64,000 bases of DNA from Hymenobacter citatus (GCF_014333615.1 NZ_JACSCY010000004.1:186001-250000), one strand, 5' to 3'. Counted from the stretch's first letter, positions 26,001 to 34,915 are shown. The notes: generated from the sequence alone by a model not told the origin. Numbers and translations are program-made.

Positions 26001-26924
26001 GTGAACCGTCGCGATTTTCTGAAGCATTCGACGCTGGGTGCCGCCAGCCTGGGGTTGTTGGGCCTGAGCCACTCGGCCACTGCGGCCGATACCAAGGGCC
26101 GCCTGGTAATTCTGCATACCAACGACATGCACTCGCGCATCGACCCCTTTCCCGACAACGGCGGGCAGTGGGCCAATATGGGTGGCATGGCCCGCCGTGC
26201 GGCCCTCATTCAGCAGATCCGGCAGCAGGAGCCCCACGTGCTGCTCCTCGACTCGGGCGACATCTGGCAGGGTACGCCCTACTTCAACTTCTTCGAGGGC
26301 GAGCTGGAGTATAAGCTGATGACGGAAATGGCCTACGACGCCAGCACCCTCGGCAACCACGACTTCGACAACGGCCTGGAAGGGCTGCAAAAGCAGCTGC
26401 CCCACGCCGGTTTCCCGTTTCTGATTGCCAACTACGATTTCTCGGCTACCCCGCTGGCCGGCAAGTTTCAGCCCTATAAGGTGTTTGAGAAGGCCGGACA
26501 CCGCATCGGTGTGTTTGGGGTAGGGATTGAACTGGCGGGCCTGGTGGCCGATAAGAACTTCGGCGCTACCCAATACCTCGACCCCATCACAGTAGCCAAC
26601 AAGATGGTAGCGCAGTTGCGCGGCCCCGAGCGCTGCGACATGGTGATTTGCCTCTCGCACCTGGGCTACCAATACAAAGGCCCCAAAATAGACGACTTCA
26701 AGCTGGCCGCCGGCGCCCCCGGCATCGACCTGATTCTGGGCGGCCACACCCACACCTTCCTCGACAAACCCGACGTGGTAGCCGGCCCCAACGGTCACCA
26801 AACGCTCATCAACCAGGTAGGCTGGTCGGGTATCAACCTGGGCCGTCTCGACTACTCCTTTACGAAGGCTACCCGCCGTCCGGCCGTGGCCGCCGCTGCC
26901 GTAGTGCCCATTCACACCGCCTGA
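26001..26924 (+). CDS. 5'-nucleotidase/UshA-type metallophosphatase domain protein
   Basis: The 307-residue protein begins with a Tat-type signal ('MNRRDFLKHSTLG'), so it is probably exported folded. Calcineurin-like metal motifs are 'LHTNDMHSRID', 'DSGDIWQGTPYFNFFEGE', 'GNHDFDNGL', and 'LILGGHTHTF'. It is the catalytic half of a periplasmic 5'-nucleotidase; the nucleotide-binding half is encoded just upstream. The start is a GTG at 26001, placed right at the Tat signal. Confidence 0.94.
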   Translation: MNRRDFLKHSTLGAASLGLLGLSHSATAADTKGRLVILHTNDMHSRIDPFPDNGGQWANMGGMARRAALIQQIRQQEPHVLLLDSGDIWQGTPYFNFFEGELEYKLMTEMAYDASTLGNHDFDNGLEGLQKQLPHAGFPFLIANYDFSATPLAGKFQPYKVFEKAGHRIGVFGVGIELAGLVADKNFGATQYLDPITVANKMVAQLRGPERCDMVICLSHLGYQYKGPKIDDFKLAAGAPGIDLILGGHTHTFLDKPDVVAGPNGHQTLINQVGWSGINLGRLDYSFTKATRRPAVAAAAVVPIHTA

Positions 26925-26973
26925 CAGAAACTTGATAAAAGCAAGAGAAAGGAGCGTTTTTTTGTCTCCTGAC

Positions 26974-26982
26974 TTTTCCACA
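26974..26982 (+). promoter_or_regulatory. Possible DnaA box upstream of dnaA
   Basis: TTTTCCACA differs at one base from the DnaA-box consensus TTATCCACA. It lies about 100 bases upstream of the dnaA ATG. A single weak site suggests autoregulation at most, not an origin. Confidence 0.3.
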
Positions 26983-27079
26983 TTTTTGTCTCCCTTTGCC
27001 GTAAACGGAACGCTCTGCGGAGCGTGACGACGGCTTTCTGTCCACTGTCTGCTCGCTTCTTTGTTGCTCTAACTGTTTG

Positions 27080-28576
27080 ATGCTGAAGGATTTTAGAACC
27101 GTATGGGTCAACTGTCTGCGCGTCATCAAAGCGAATATTGGTGAGCAGAGCTTCCGCACGTGGTTTGAGCCCATTGTGCCGGTGCAGCTGCACAATAACG
27201 TATTGATTATCCAAGTCCCCAGCCAATTTTTTTATGAGTGGCTGGAGGAGCATTACGTGGACGTACTCAAGAAAAGTATCTTCCAGGAGCTGGGTCCCGA
27301 TGGCCGCCTGGAGTACTCGATTGTAGTAGATCAGGGCAACGCCCAGTCGCAGCCGCGCACACTCAACCTGCCTACCTCGCGCAAGGCTGCCCAACCGGCC
27401 CCCTCGGCCGGACCCGCCGCGGCGTTGGCCGCGGGGCCCATGTCGTCGTCGGCGCGGCACGTGGCGGGCGCGGCGGCGGCCCCGGCAGCCGCGCCGCCTA
27501 CCCTGCGCAACCCCTTCGAGGCCAGCAAGGTAGTCGACCGCAACTACGTCAACTCCCAGCTCAACACCACCTACACCTTCGAGAACTACATTGAGGGTGA
27601 CTGCAACCGCCTGGCGCGTTCGGCGGGCTTGGCCGTGGCGAACAAGCCGGGCACTACCTCCTTCAACCCGCTGATGGTGTACGGCGGGGTAGGGCTGGGC
27701 AAAACGCACCTAGTGCAGGCCATCGGCAACCACATCAAGGCCACCACGCCCGATAAGTTTGTGCTCTATGTGTCGGCGGAGAAGTTCACGAACCAGTTTA
27801 TCGAGAGCGTGCGCATCAACTCGGTGCAGGATTTTGCCAATTTCTACCTGCTGGTGGATATCCTGATTCTGGACGATGTGCAGTTTATGTCGGGCAAGGA
27901 CAAGACGCAGGAGATGTTCTTCCACATCTTCAACCACTTGCACCAGGCCGGCAAGCAAATCGTGATGACCTCCGACCGGCCCCCGCGCGACCTGAACGGC
28001 CTGGAAGACCGCTTGCTCTCGCGCTTCAAGTGGGGCCTCACCGCCGACTTGCAAAGCCCCGACTTTGAGACGCGCATGGCCATCATCCAGAACAAGATGC
28101 AGCAGGATGGCATCGATATTCCGCCGCAGGTGGTGGAGTACCTGGCGCATTCCGTGAATACCAACGTGCGCGAGCTGGAAGGCGTGCTGATTTCGCTGGT
28201 GGCCCAAAGTAGCCTCAACCGCCGCGAGATTGACCTGGAAATGGCCAAGCAGGCGCTCCGCCACATCATTGAGGAGGTAGAGGCCGAAGTCAACCTCGAC
28301 TTCATCCAGAAAACCGTGGCTGAGTATTTCAGCCTGCCGGTGGAGCTGCTGAAGGCCAAAACCCGCAAAAAGGAAGTGGTAACGGCCCGGCAGGTGGCCA
28401 TGTACTTTGCCAAGGAACACACCACCCACTCTCTGAAAAGCATCGGCCACCACTTCGGCGGGCGCGACCACAGCACCGTGATTCACTCCGTGCAAACCGT
28501 CTCAGACCTCATCGACAGCGACAAAAGCTTCCGCAGCTCGGTGCAGGAGCTACGCAAGAAGTTTGCGGGAAAGTAG
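27080..28576 (+). CDS. dnaA: Chromosomal replication initiator DnaA
   Basis: The 498-residue protein has domain I ('EQSFRTWFEPIVPVQL'), an unusually Ala/Pro-rich linker (about residues 93-142), the AAA+ core with Walker A 'GGVGLGKTH' (202-210) and Walker B 'ILILDDVQF', and the C-terminal DNA-binding signature 'GGRDHSTVIHSVQTV'. It opens DNA at the origin by binding DnaA boxes. No dnaN, recF or gyrB lies beside it. I start at the ATG (27080) preceded by a TTG. Confidence 0.97.
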   Translation: MLKDFRTVWVNCLRVIKANIGEQSFRTWFEPIVPVQLHNNVLIIQVPSQFFYEWLEEHYVDVLKKSIFQELGPDGRLEYSIVVDQGNAQSQPRTLNLPTSRKAAQPAPSAGPAAALAAGPMSSSARHVAGAAAAPAAAPPTLRNPFEASKVVDRNYVNSQLNTTYTFENYIEGDCNRLARSAGLAVANKPGTTSFNPLMVYGGVGLGKTHLVQAIGNHIKATTPDKFVLYVSAEKFTNQFIESVRINSVQDFANFYLLVDILILDDVQFMSGKDKTQEMFFHIFNHLHQAGKQIVMTSDRPPRDLNGLEDRLLSRFKWGLTADLQSPDFETRMAIIQNKMQQDGIDIPPQVVEYLAHSVNTNVRELEGVLISLVAQSSLNRREIDLEMAKQALRHIIEEVEAEVNLDFIQKTVAEYFSLPVELLKAKTRKKEVVTARQVAMYFAKEHTTHSLKSIGHHFGGRDHSTVIHSVQTVSDLIDSDKSFRSSVQELRKKFAGK

Positions 28577-28594
28577 GAAGAGATAGGAAAAAAG

Positions 28595-28699
28595 AAGACC
28601 GTCATGCTGAGCTTGGCGAAGCATCTCGCGTGCTGATGGCAGATAGTAACTCCAACATCAGCACGCGAGATGCTTCGACAGGCTCAGCAGGACGGTCTT
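28595..28699. repeat. Family A long hairpin repeat (copy 4)
   Basis: Arms 28595-28638 and 28656-28699 are inverse copies with a few mismatches, with core GTCATGCTGAGC. It lies between convergent dnaA and the PH-like membrane gene, and the right arm ends in T-rich sequence. Confidence 0.85.
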
Positions 28700-28712
28700 T
28701 ATTGTAGCACGT

Positions 28713-29198
28713 CTACTTCTCCTGGGAGTCGCTCAGCGGGATTTGATGGTTGGCAGCGAAGCGCTGCACTTGCTCGTGCAAAATCCGGCGGCGGCGGGTG
28801 CCGCGTACCTCACGCAGGCTCAGTACATAGCTGTTGCCATCTTTGAGCTTTACCCGTAGCTGACGCAGTGCCAACTCCAGTGAGGAAATGTCCTCGGCCG
28901 GAAAAGCCTGCTTGGGCTGAAACAAGCCGCCTTTGTGCACCATGTAGGCTGGGGTGAACTCCAGGTACGTCTGCGTGCCAAAAATAGGCGCGTTGTTGAC
29001 CAGCACGTAGCCAATATAGATCAGGCTGAACGCCAGAAAAACATAGTCCAGGAAGTGTTGATCAGTACTGTTGCTGTCGGCTACCAGCCGCGAGCCAACG
29101 TAGAAGATCCAGAGTAAGCCAATAGCCATCTGCCCCCAAAAAGGAATACGCGAGTTGTTGGCAGGTTGCAGACGAATACGGGTAGAGGTAGGAGGCAT
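28713..29198 (-). CDS. Small membrane protein, hypothetical
   Basis: The 161-residue protein has two adjacent membrane helices (about residues 22-40 and 55-72) followed by a soluble beta-rich tail ('LEFTPAYMVHKGGLFQPKQAFPAEDISSLELALRQLRV' region) that resembles a bacterial PH-like domain. The ATG at 29198 is preferred over an upstream extension. I do not recognise a named family. Confidence 0.65.
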   Translation of the reverse strand: MPPTSTRIRLQPANNSRIPFWGQMAIGLLWIFYVGSRLVADSNSTDQHFLDYVFLAFSLIYIGYVLVNNAPIFGTQTYLEFTPAYMVHKGGLFQPKQAFPAEDISSLELALRQLRVKLKDGNSYVLSLREVRGTRRRRILHEQVQRFAANHQIPLSDSQEK

Positions 29199-29269
29199 AC
29201 AGCGCAAAATAAGGTAGGACGGCAGCAAAGTAACTCAGTTTTCTGTTGCCAGCTGTTAGCAATTGGTGG

Positions 29270-29376
29270 AGTAGGCCGTCATTTCGAACGCAGTGAGAAA
29301 TCTCGCGTGCTGATGATGGATAGTATCCTCCGTCAGCACGCGAGATTTCTCACTGCGTTCGAAATGACGGCCTACT
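29270..29376. repeat. Family A long hairpin repeat (copy 5)
   Basis: Two perfect 44-base arms (29270-29313, 29333-29376) with core TCATTTCGAACGCAGTGAGA lie between the membrane protein gene and the OsmC gene. Its loop is similar to those of copies 3 and 4. Confidence 0.9.
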
Positions 29377-29392
29377 CTTGATTAGAGCCAAC

Positions 29393-29821
29393 TTATTTCA
29401 GCGTGGCCGAAGTCAGCTCCATCTCGGGTACGGCGCTGAGCAGCTGTGAGATTGGGCAGTTTTCCTTGGCATTTTCGGCCTGTTTCTGAAATTCTTCCTG
29501 CGAAATACCTTCCACTTCTCCTTCGGTTTTCAGGGCAATCTTCACCACTTTCGGCGTTTCGCCGGAGGTGTCCAGCGTCACCTTCGACTCGGTGCGGATT
29601 TGCTTTACCTGGTAGCCATCCTTGGTTAGGTGGCTGGTCAGGAACATGGTGTAGCAGCCGGCATGAGCGGCGCCAATCAGCTCCTCGGGGTTGGTGCCTT
29701 TCTGGCCCTCAAAACGGGCGCCTACCGAGTAGGGGGCTTCTACCACGCCGCTTTGGGTGCTAATGGTGCCGCTGCCTTTAATGTCGCCGTTCCAAACGGC
29801 ATTGCCACGTTGGTTGATCAT
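29393..29821 (-). CDS. OsmC/Ohr-family peroxiredoxin
   Basis: The 142-residue protein has the typical start 'GNAVWNGDIKGSGTIST' and both catalytic cysteines ('GAAHAGCYTMFL' and 'ENCPISQLL'). OsmC-type enzymes reduce organic hydroperoxides in the cytoplasm. The ATG at 29821 is chosen; in-frame sequence upstream is not OsmC-like. Confidence 0.94.
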   Translation of the reverse strand: MINQRGNAVWNGDIKGSGTISTQSGVVEAPYSVGARFEGQKGTNPEELIGAAHAGCYTMFLTSHLTKDGYQVKQIRTESKVTLDTSGETPKVVKIALKTEGEVEGISQEEFQKQAENAKENCPISQLLSAVPEMELTSATLK

Positions 29822-30054
29822 GGGAGGAAAAAATGAGTGATGGTGAAAAATGCTGTGTATACATACCACTCCCGGCAGTAGTAGGTTGCAGCGGGCAGAA
29901 TCGCTACGAGTACGCAATGGTTCTCAACCATTGGCACGGGTAGGGTAGGTGGCCGAAAAAGGCTTTATGCATAGGAAATGGAGGGTCCATATCGCCTGGG
30001 CTTACGCAGGTTCCCTACCTTTACGGTGTTTACTTCTCAGCTGATTCTGATTCT

Positions 30055-31548
30055 ATGGCGTTGAAAGCTACTCTGAGCCGGCCTCTGGCGGCTTATGTTG
30101 CCCACCGCTACCAGCGCTGGATGCAGGACCCGGTGGGTACCCAACAGCGCGTTCTGACCGGACTGCTGGGCTTGGGTAGCCGCACAGCGTTTGGGCACGA
30201 CCACGACTTTCGCGCTATCAGCGACGCCGCCGGCCTGGCCCGCCAAGTGCCGATGCGCGACTACGAGGCCCTGCGCCCCTACCTCGACCGGGTGCAGGCC
30301 GGTGAAGCCGACGTGCTGTGGCCTGGTCGCCCGCTGTACCTGGCCAAAACTTCGGGCACTACCAGCGGCGCCAAATACATTCCGCTGACCAAGGACAGTA
30401 TTCCCAACCACATCAACGGTGCCCGCGACGCGCTGCTGCACTACATCGACTACACTGGCCGCAGCCAGTTCCTGGACGGGCGGCTGATGTTTTTGTCGGG
30501 TAGTCCAGAGCTGGAAATGGTCAATGGTATCCACACAGGCCGATTGTCGGGCATTGTCAACCACCACGTGCCGGCCTACCTGCGCCGCAGCCAGCTGCCA
30601 AGCTACACCACCAACATCATCGACGACTGGGAAACCAAGCTCGACCAGATTGTGGAAGAAACCCTGGGTCAGCCCATGTCTTTGATTTCGGGCATTCCGC
30701 CCTGGGTGCAGATGTATTTCGACCGCATAGTGGCGCGCACGGGCAAGACGGTGAAGGAAGCGTTTCCTGAGTTCAGCTTGTTCGTATACGGTGGCGTCAA
30801 CTTTGAGCCCTACCGCAAGAAGCTGTTTGAAACCCTGGGCGGCCCCGTGGATAGCATCGAGACCTTTCCGGCTTCCGAAGGCTTCCTGGCATTTCAGGAC
30901 CAGCCCGGTAATCCGGGGCTGCTACTGCTGCTGGATGCCGGTATTTTTTTCGAGTTTATTCCGGCCGAGCGGTTTTTCGAGGACAACCCTCCCCGCCTGA
31001 CCATAGGAGAGGTAGAGCTGGACCAGCAATACGCCGTGGTACTCAGCAGCAACGCTGGGCTGTGGGGCTACTCCCTCGGCGACACGGTGCGTTTCGTGAG
31101 CCGCTTCCCGCACCGCGTGGTGGTGTCGGGGCGCATCAAGCACTTTCTATCGGCCTTCGGCGAGCATGTGATAGGGGAGGAGGTAGAGCAAACCCTACGC
31201 GAAGCCATGCGCCAGCACCCCGAGGTGGAGGTAGTGGAATTCACGGTGGCCCCACTCGTCAGCGACGACCCCGCCGTGCCTTCTCGCCACGAATGGCTCC
31301 TCGAGTTTGCCCGGCCCCCGCATGATACTGCTGCCTTCGCGGCTACCCTGGACGCGGGCTTACGACAGCGAAATACCTACTACGACGACCTGCTGGCAGG
31401 TAATATTCTGGAGCCCTTGCAGCTCACGGTTCTGCCTGCTGGCGCTTTCCAGCGGTATATGAAAAGCCAGGGGAAACTAGGCGGGCAGAACAAGGTGCCG
31501 CGCCTCAGCAACGATAGGACGTTGGCTGAGGGGCTGCTAGCGATGTAG
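30055..31548 (+). CDS. GH3 auxin-responsive promoter family protein (acyl-adenylating type)
   Basis: The 497-residue protein matches the GH3 family: 'YLAKTSGTTSGAKYIPLT' is the nucleotide-binding phosphate loop, with 'FPASEGFLAFQDQ' and 'GYSLGDTVRFVSRFPHRVVVSGRIKHFLSAFGEHV'. Plant GH3 proteins conjugate acyl acids to amino acids via an acyl-AMP; bacterial members are thought to be acyl-acid-amido synthetases of unknown substrate. The gene stands alone behind a TACCTTTA promoter-like motif. Confidence 0.92.
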   Translation: MALKATLSRPLAAYVAHRYQRWMQDPVGTQQRVLTGLLGLGSRTAFGHDHDFRAISDAAGLARQVPMRDYEALRPYLDRVQAGEADVLWPGRPLYLAKTSGTTSGAKYIPLTKDSIPNHINGARDALLHYIDYTGRSQFLDGRLMFLSGSPELEMVNGIHTGRLSGIVNHHVPAYLRRSQLPSYTTNIIDDWETKLDQIVEETLGQPMSLISGIPPWVQMYFDRIVARTGKTVKEAFPEFSLFVYGGVNFEPYRKKLFETLGGPVDSIETFPASEGFLAFQDQPGNPGLLLLLDAGIFFEFIPAERFFEDNPPRLTIGEVELDQQYAVVLSSNAGLWGYSLGDTVRFVSRFPHRVVVSGRIKHFLSAFGEHVIGEEVEQTLREAMRQHPEVEVVEFTVAPLVSDDPAVPSRHEWLLEFARPPHDTAAFAATLDAGLRQRNTYYDDLLAGNILEPLQLTVLPAGAFQRYMKSQGKLGGQNKVPRLSNDRTLAEGLLAM

Positions 31549-31648
31549 CGCCAGCACTGTCCAGCTAAGACAACCGGTTCCGGTAAGAAACCTAACTTGG
31601 CCCCACAACGCCCAAAATCATCTTTCACCTTTCTGCCTTATTCCACTC

Positions 31649-32503
31649 TTGCCCATGCGTTTTCTTCTTTCGCTGTTTCTTGCCTGTCTATTGCTTGCGC
31701 AAGTTGCCGTTGCTCAAAAAACCGCTGCTACCCCGTTGCGTGTGGCTACCTACAACCTGCGCATGAACACCGCCAGCGACGGCCAAAACGCCTGGCCCAA
31801 TCGCGCGGAGATGGTGCGCAACCTCGTCAGCTACTATGATTTCGACGTGTTCGGCACGCAGGAGGGCTTCCGGGGCCAGCTCAACGATGTGGCCCAACTC
31901 AAACAGTACGCCTTTGTGGGCAAGGGTAGGGACGATGGCAAGGAAGCTGGTGAGCACTCGGCTATTTTCTACAAAAAAGACCGCCTGAAGCTGCTGCAAA
32001 CCGGCGACTTCTGGCTCAGTCAAACCCCCGATAAGCCCGGCAAAGGTTGGGATGCCACCTGCTGCAACCGTATCTGCACCTGGGCCAAGTTCCAGGACAC
32101 GCAAACCAAAAAGGAATTTTACTTTTTCAGCGCCCACTTCGACCACGAAGGAGTAGAAGCCCGGCGGGAGTCAGGGAAGCTGATGGTGCAGAAGATCAAG
32201 GAAATTGCCAAAAATGCTCCCGTTATCTTCGTCGGCGACCTAAACTCTACCCCCGATACGGAACAGGTAAAGATTATCCAGGCCTCGCTACGCAACGCCT
32301 ACGATGCCACCCAAAAACCGGCCTATGGTCCTATAGGTACCTTCCAAGGCTTCAAGCTGGATGTGCCCCTGCAAGACCGCATCGACCACATCTTTGTAAG
32401 TAAAGAGTACACCGTACTCGACTACGCCGTTCTCACCGACTCCATGCGCGGCCGTTACCCCTCCGACCACTTCCCGGTGATGGTGGATGTGGTATTGAAG
32501 TAG
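31649..32503 (+). CDS. Exported endonuclease/exonuclease/phosphatase family protein
   Basis: The 284-residue protein has a signal peptide ('MRFLLSLFLACLLLAQVAVAQ' region) and EEP motifs: 'RVATYNLRMNTASDGQNAWPNR', 'DVFGTQEG', 'FVGDLNSTPDTEQ', and 'RIDHIFVS...SDHFPVMVDV'. Secreted members in Bacteroidota are phosphodiesterases on nucleic acids, phospholipids or inositol compounds. The substrate is undetermined. Confidence 0.92.
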   Translation: MPMRFLLSLFLACLLLAQVAVAQKTAATPLRVATYNLRMNTASDGQNAWPNRAEMVRNLVSYYDFDVFGTQEGFRGQLNDVAQLKQYAFVGKGRDDGKEAGEHSAIFYKKDRLKLLQTGDFWLSQTPDKPGKGWDATCCNRICTWAKFQDTQTKKEFYFFSAHFDHEGVEARRESGKLMVQKIKEIAKNAPVIFVGDLNSTPDTEQVKIIQASLRNAYDATQKPAYGPIGTFQGFKLDVPLQDRIDHIFVSKEYTVLDYAVLTDSMRGRYPSDHFPVMVDVVLK

Positions 32504-32556
32504 ATTTATTGGAATATGGAGTAGTTGATTAGTAATTATAAATTATCATATTTTAA

Positions 32557-33000
32557 ATGAAAACACTTTTGATAATAGTAGCTATATTTTTAGCTATACC
32601 TTTTTGGTATATTGAGAGTAGAAATATTTATCATGTAGGAGGAAAAAATATAACTGTTTGGAAAACAGTTGGCAATGCGTGTTATATTATGCCTTGTGCT
32701 TATTTTGATATTTTCGCGCCTAATAATGATTACGTTGAAATTATGAATACTAATATGGATGTTGTTATAGCTTGGGATAAAGAGGCTTCAGATACTATTA
32801 TGGTTTATAGCTATGATAAAAGAATAAATATAAACAGTCGAAAAGTGAAATTTATCTTGGTTAGTCAAGAAGATTTAGAAGAGAAAATTTATGAGAAAAA
32901 AGAAAATGGACTTAAAAGTAAACTAAAGAAAAATATAGAGTTGGTAAGTGTTCATGCTTTTGAATCGTGGGCAAACGATAAAAATGGTGTTGTTCTTTAG
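32557..33000 (+). CDS. AT-rich orphan ORF with N-terminal membrane helix, hypothetical
   Basis: The 147-residue ORF has one N-terminal hydrophobic segment ('LLIIVAIFLAIPFWYI'), a middle beta-rich part and a Lys-rich tail. I know of no family. It is strikingly AT-rich compared with everything around it, as are about 50 bases on either side. This suggests import from a low-GC source. It could be an inner-membrane or exported protein. Confidence 0.6.
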   Translation: MKTLLIIVAIFLAIPFWYIESRNIYHVGGKNITVWKTVGNACYIMPCAYFDIFAPNNDYVEIMNTNMDVVIAWDKEASDTIMVYSYDKRININSRKVKFILVSQEDLEEKIYEKKENGLKSKLKKNIELVSVHAFESWANDKNGVVL

Positions 33001-33061
33001 TGAACACTAAGAATATAATTATTTTAATTAAATTGTTGAGAAGTAAAATGAACATTATATA

Positions 33062-33526
33062 ATGGTCGGCTTAAATCAGCAACTAAAACCTGCCCTCCAC
33101 GCCGCTTGCCTGGCCTACCTCCAACAGCGCATTGACGCGGCCCAGTCGGCGATGCTGGCAGCGCAGGAGTCGGCTAATTCTGAAACCAAGAGCAGCGCCG
33201 GCGACAAGTACGAAACCGGCCGCGCCATGGCCCACGAGGAGCGCAACCGCAACGCCGTGCAGCTCCGCGAAGCCCTGAATCTCAAAGCTGAGCTAGAGCG
33301 CATTGACCCAGAAAAAGCCTGCGACACGGTGCGCCCCGGCGCGCTGGTTACCACCAGCATGGGCCGTTTCTACCTCAGCATCAGCGCCGGTAAGCTCACC
33401 GTAGACGGTGCCGATTACTTTGCCGTGTCGCCGGCCGCGCCGGTGGCGGCGGCGCTGAGCGGCAAGCGGGTAGGGGAGGAAGCGGTGTTCAATGGAAAGA
33501 AGGTGCGGGTAGAGGGTATTGTATAA
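33062..33526 (+). CDS. GreA/GreB-like protein (often misannotated 3-oxoacyl-ACP synthase)
   Basis: The 154-residue protein has an N-terminal coiled-coil half and a C-terminal GreA/B-like FKBP-type domain: 'VRPGALVTTSMGRFYLSISAGKLTVDG', 'YFAVSPAAPVAAALSGKRVGEEAVFNGK'. It lacks any ketosynthase motif. It probably contacts RNA polymerase through the secondary channel, but the acidic tip residues are not clear, so it may be a decoy or regulator rather than a true cleavage factor. Confidence 0.8.
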   Translation: MVGLNQQLKPALHAACLAYLQQRIDAAQSAMLAAQESANSETKSSAGDKYETGRAMAHEERNRNAVQLREALNLKAELERIDPEKACDTVRPGALVTTSMGRFYLSISAGKLTVDGADYFAVSPAAPVAAALSGKRVGEEAVFNGKKVRVEGIV

Positions 33527-33531
33527 AGCGG

Positions 33532-33642
33532 GGTAGGAGCGGTTTGAAGCCGCCCATCGTTGCTGATGTAGGATAGGGCGCGTCGCGTTGTAGTCGATGC
33601 AATGGAGCGCAACCCAGCAGGCGGCTGCAAGTCACCCCTACC
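33532..33642. repeat. Degenerate family B-like element
   Basis: Ends GGTAGGAGCGGTTTGAAGCC (33532 on) and, inverted, GGTAGGGGTGACTTGCAGCC (to 33642) are similar imperfect inverse copies. The interior holds another GGCGCGTCGCG stretch. It is intergenic, upstream of dxr. Confidence 0.5.
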
Positions 33643-33699
33643 TCATTCTACCTAATAGCAGGCCGGAACGGATATTGCCTGCGAAGCAGAACTTCGCCT

Positions 33700-33707
33700 T
33701 ACTTTTG
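33700..33707 (+). promoter_or_regulatory. TAnnTTTG-type promoter element at dxr
   Basis: TACTTTTG is an exact match to the Bacteroidota -7 consensus, but ends only 3 bases before the dxr ATG. If it is used, the dxr mRNA would be leaderless or nearly so. Confidence 0.4.
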
Positions 33708-33710
33708 TTC

Positions 33711-34895
33711 ATGCCTACTCCCACCCCCAAGCGCGTGGCGCTGCTCGGTGCCACGGGTTCCATTGGAACCCAGGCGCTGGATGTCATGCGCGCCCATCCT
33801 ACCCGATTCGCCGTTGCGGCGCTGTCGGCGCAGTCCAATGCCGAGCTGCTGATTACCCAGGCCCGCGAGTTTCGGCCCGCCGTGGTAGTTATTGGCGATG
33901 AAACCAAGTACGAAACCGTAAAAACCGCGCTGGCTCAGCAGCCCGAAACCGAAGTGCTGGCCGGAGCCGGCGCCCTCGCAGAAGTAGCTGCCCGCCCCGA
34001 CTCGGATATTGTGCTCACGGCTATGGTAGGCTACGCGGGGCTGCTGCCCACGGTGGCGGCCATCCGGGCGGGCAAAGACATTGCCCTTGCCAACAAAGAA
34101 ACGCTGGTGGTGGCGGGTCAGCTCATCACGGAGTTGGTTCGGGAGCATAACGTAAAGCTGCTGCCCGTCGACTCGGAGCACTCGGCTATTTTCCAGTGCC
34201 TGGTAGGCGAGGAGCAAAATCCAATTGAGAAAATCATCCTCACGGCCTCAGGCGGACCGTTCCGGGGTAGGGGTAGGGCCGAGCTGGCTACCGTCACCAA
34301 AGCCCAGGCCCTGAAACACCCTAATTGGGACATGGGCGCCAAAATCACCATCGATTCGGCTTCCCTGATGAACAAAGGTCTGGAAGTGATTGAGGCCAAA
34401 TGGCTGTTCGGCCTGCGCGACGACCAGATCGACGTGGTGGTACACCCGCAGAGCATCATTCATTCGCTGGTGCAGTTCGAGGATGGCTCTTTGAAAGCCC
34501 AACTCGGCCTGCCCGATATGAAGTTGCCCATCCAGTATGCCCTGGGATACCCCGAGCGCCTGCCCTCCGATTTTCCGCGCTTCAACTTTCTGGCCTACCC
34601 ACAGTTTACCTTCGAGCAGCCCGATACCACCACGTTCCGCAATCTGGCCCTGGCCTTCGAGGCCATGCGCCGGGGCGGCAACGCGCCCTGCATCCTCAAC
34701 GCCGCCAATGAGGTAGCCGTGGCCGCTTTTCTGCGCGATGAAATCGGTTTTCTGGAAATGTCGGACCTCGTGGAAAGTTGCCTCACCAAGGTTTCGTACC
34801 TTGCTACCCCATCGCTCGACGATTACGTGCATACCGACCAGGAAACGCGCCGCGTGGCGCAAACGCTGATTGGCCACGGAACGAAGTCGAGGTAG
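33711..34895 (+). CDS. dxr: 1-deoxy-D-xylulose 5-phosphate reductoisomerase
   Basis: The 394-residue enzyme has the NADPH motif 'LLGATGSIGTQALDV' near the start, 'LANKETLVVAG', the metal/substrate region 'DSEHSAIFQCL', 'SGGPFRGRG' and 'HPNWDMGAKITIDSASLMNKGLE'. It makes methylerythritol 4-phosphate, the committed step of the non-mevalonate isoprenoid pathway. rseP follows, separated by a family A hairpin. In-frame sequence before 33711 lies in a repeat and is not coding. Confidence 0.97.
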   Translation: MPTPTPKRVALLGATGSIGTQALDVMRAHPTRFAVAALSAQSNAELLITQAREFRPAVVVIGDETKYETVKTALAQQPETEVLAGAGALAEVAARPDSDIVLTAMVGYAGLLPTVAAIRAGKDIALANKETLVVAGQLITELVREHNVKLLPVDSEHSAIFQCLVGEEQNPIEKIILTASGGPFRGRGRAELATVTKAQALKHPNWDMGAKITIDSASLMNKGLEVIEAKWLFGLRDDQIDVVVHPQSIIHSLVQFEDGSLKAQLGLPDMKLPIQYALGYPERLPSDFPRFNFLAYPQFTFEQPDTTTFRNLALAFEAMRRGGNAPCILNAANEVAVAAFLRDEIGFLEMSDLVESCLTKVSYLATPSLDDYVHTDQETRRVAQTLIGHGTKSR

Positions 34896-34915
34896 GAACT
34901 GTCATGCTGAACAAC

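Noticed and set aside
25980..26981. 333-codon ORF opposite the metallophosphatase gene
   Set aside because: Antisense shadow; the plus-strand gene has all catalytic motifs.
26925..27079. Replication origin near dnaA
   Set aside because: Only one weak DnaA-box-like site and no AT-rich unwinding region were seen; Bacteroidota origins need not lie beside dnaA.
27710..28495. 261-codon ORF opposite dnaA
   Set aside because: Antisense shadow of a conserved AAA+ gene.
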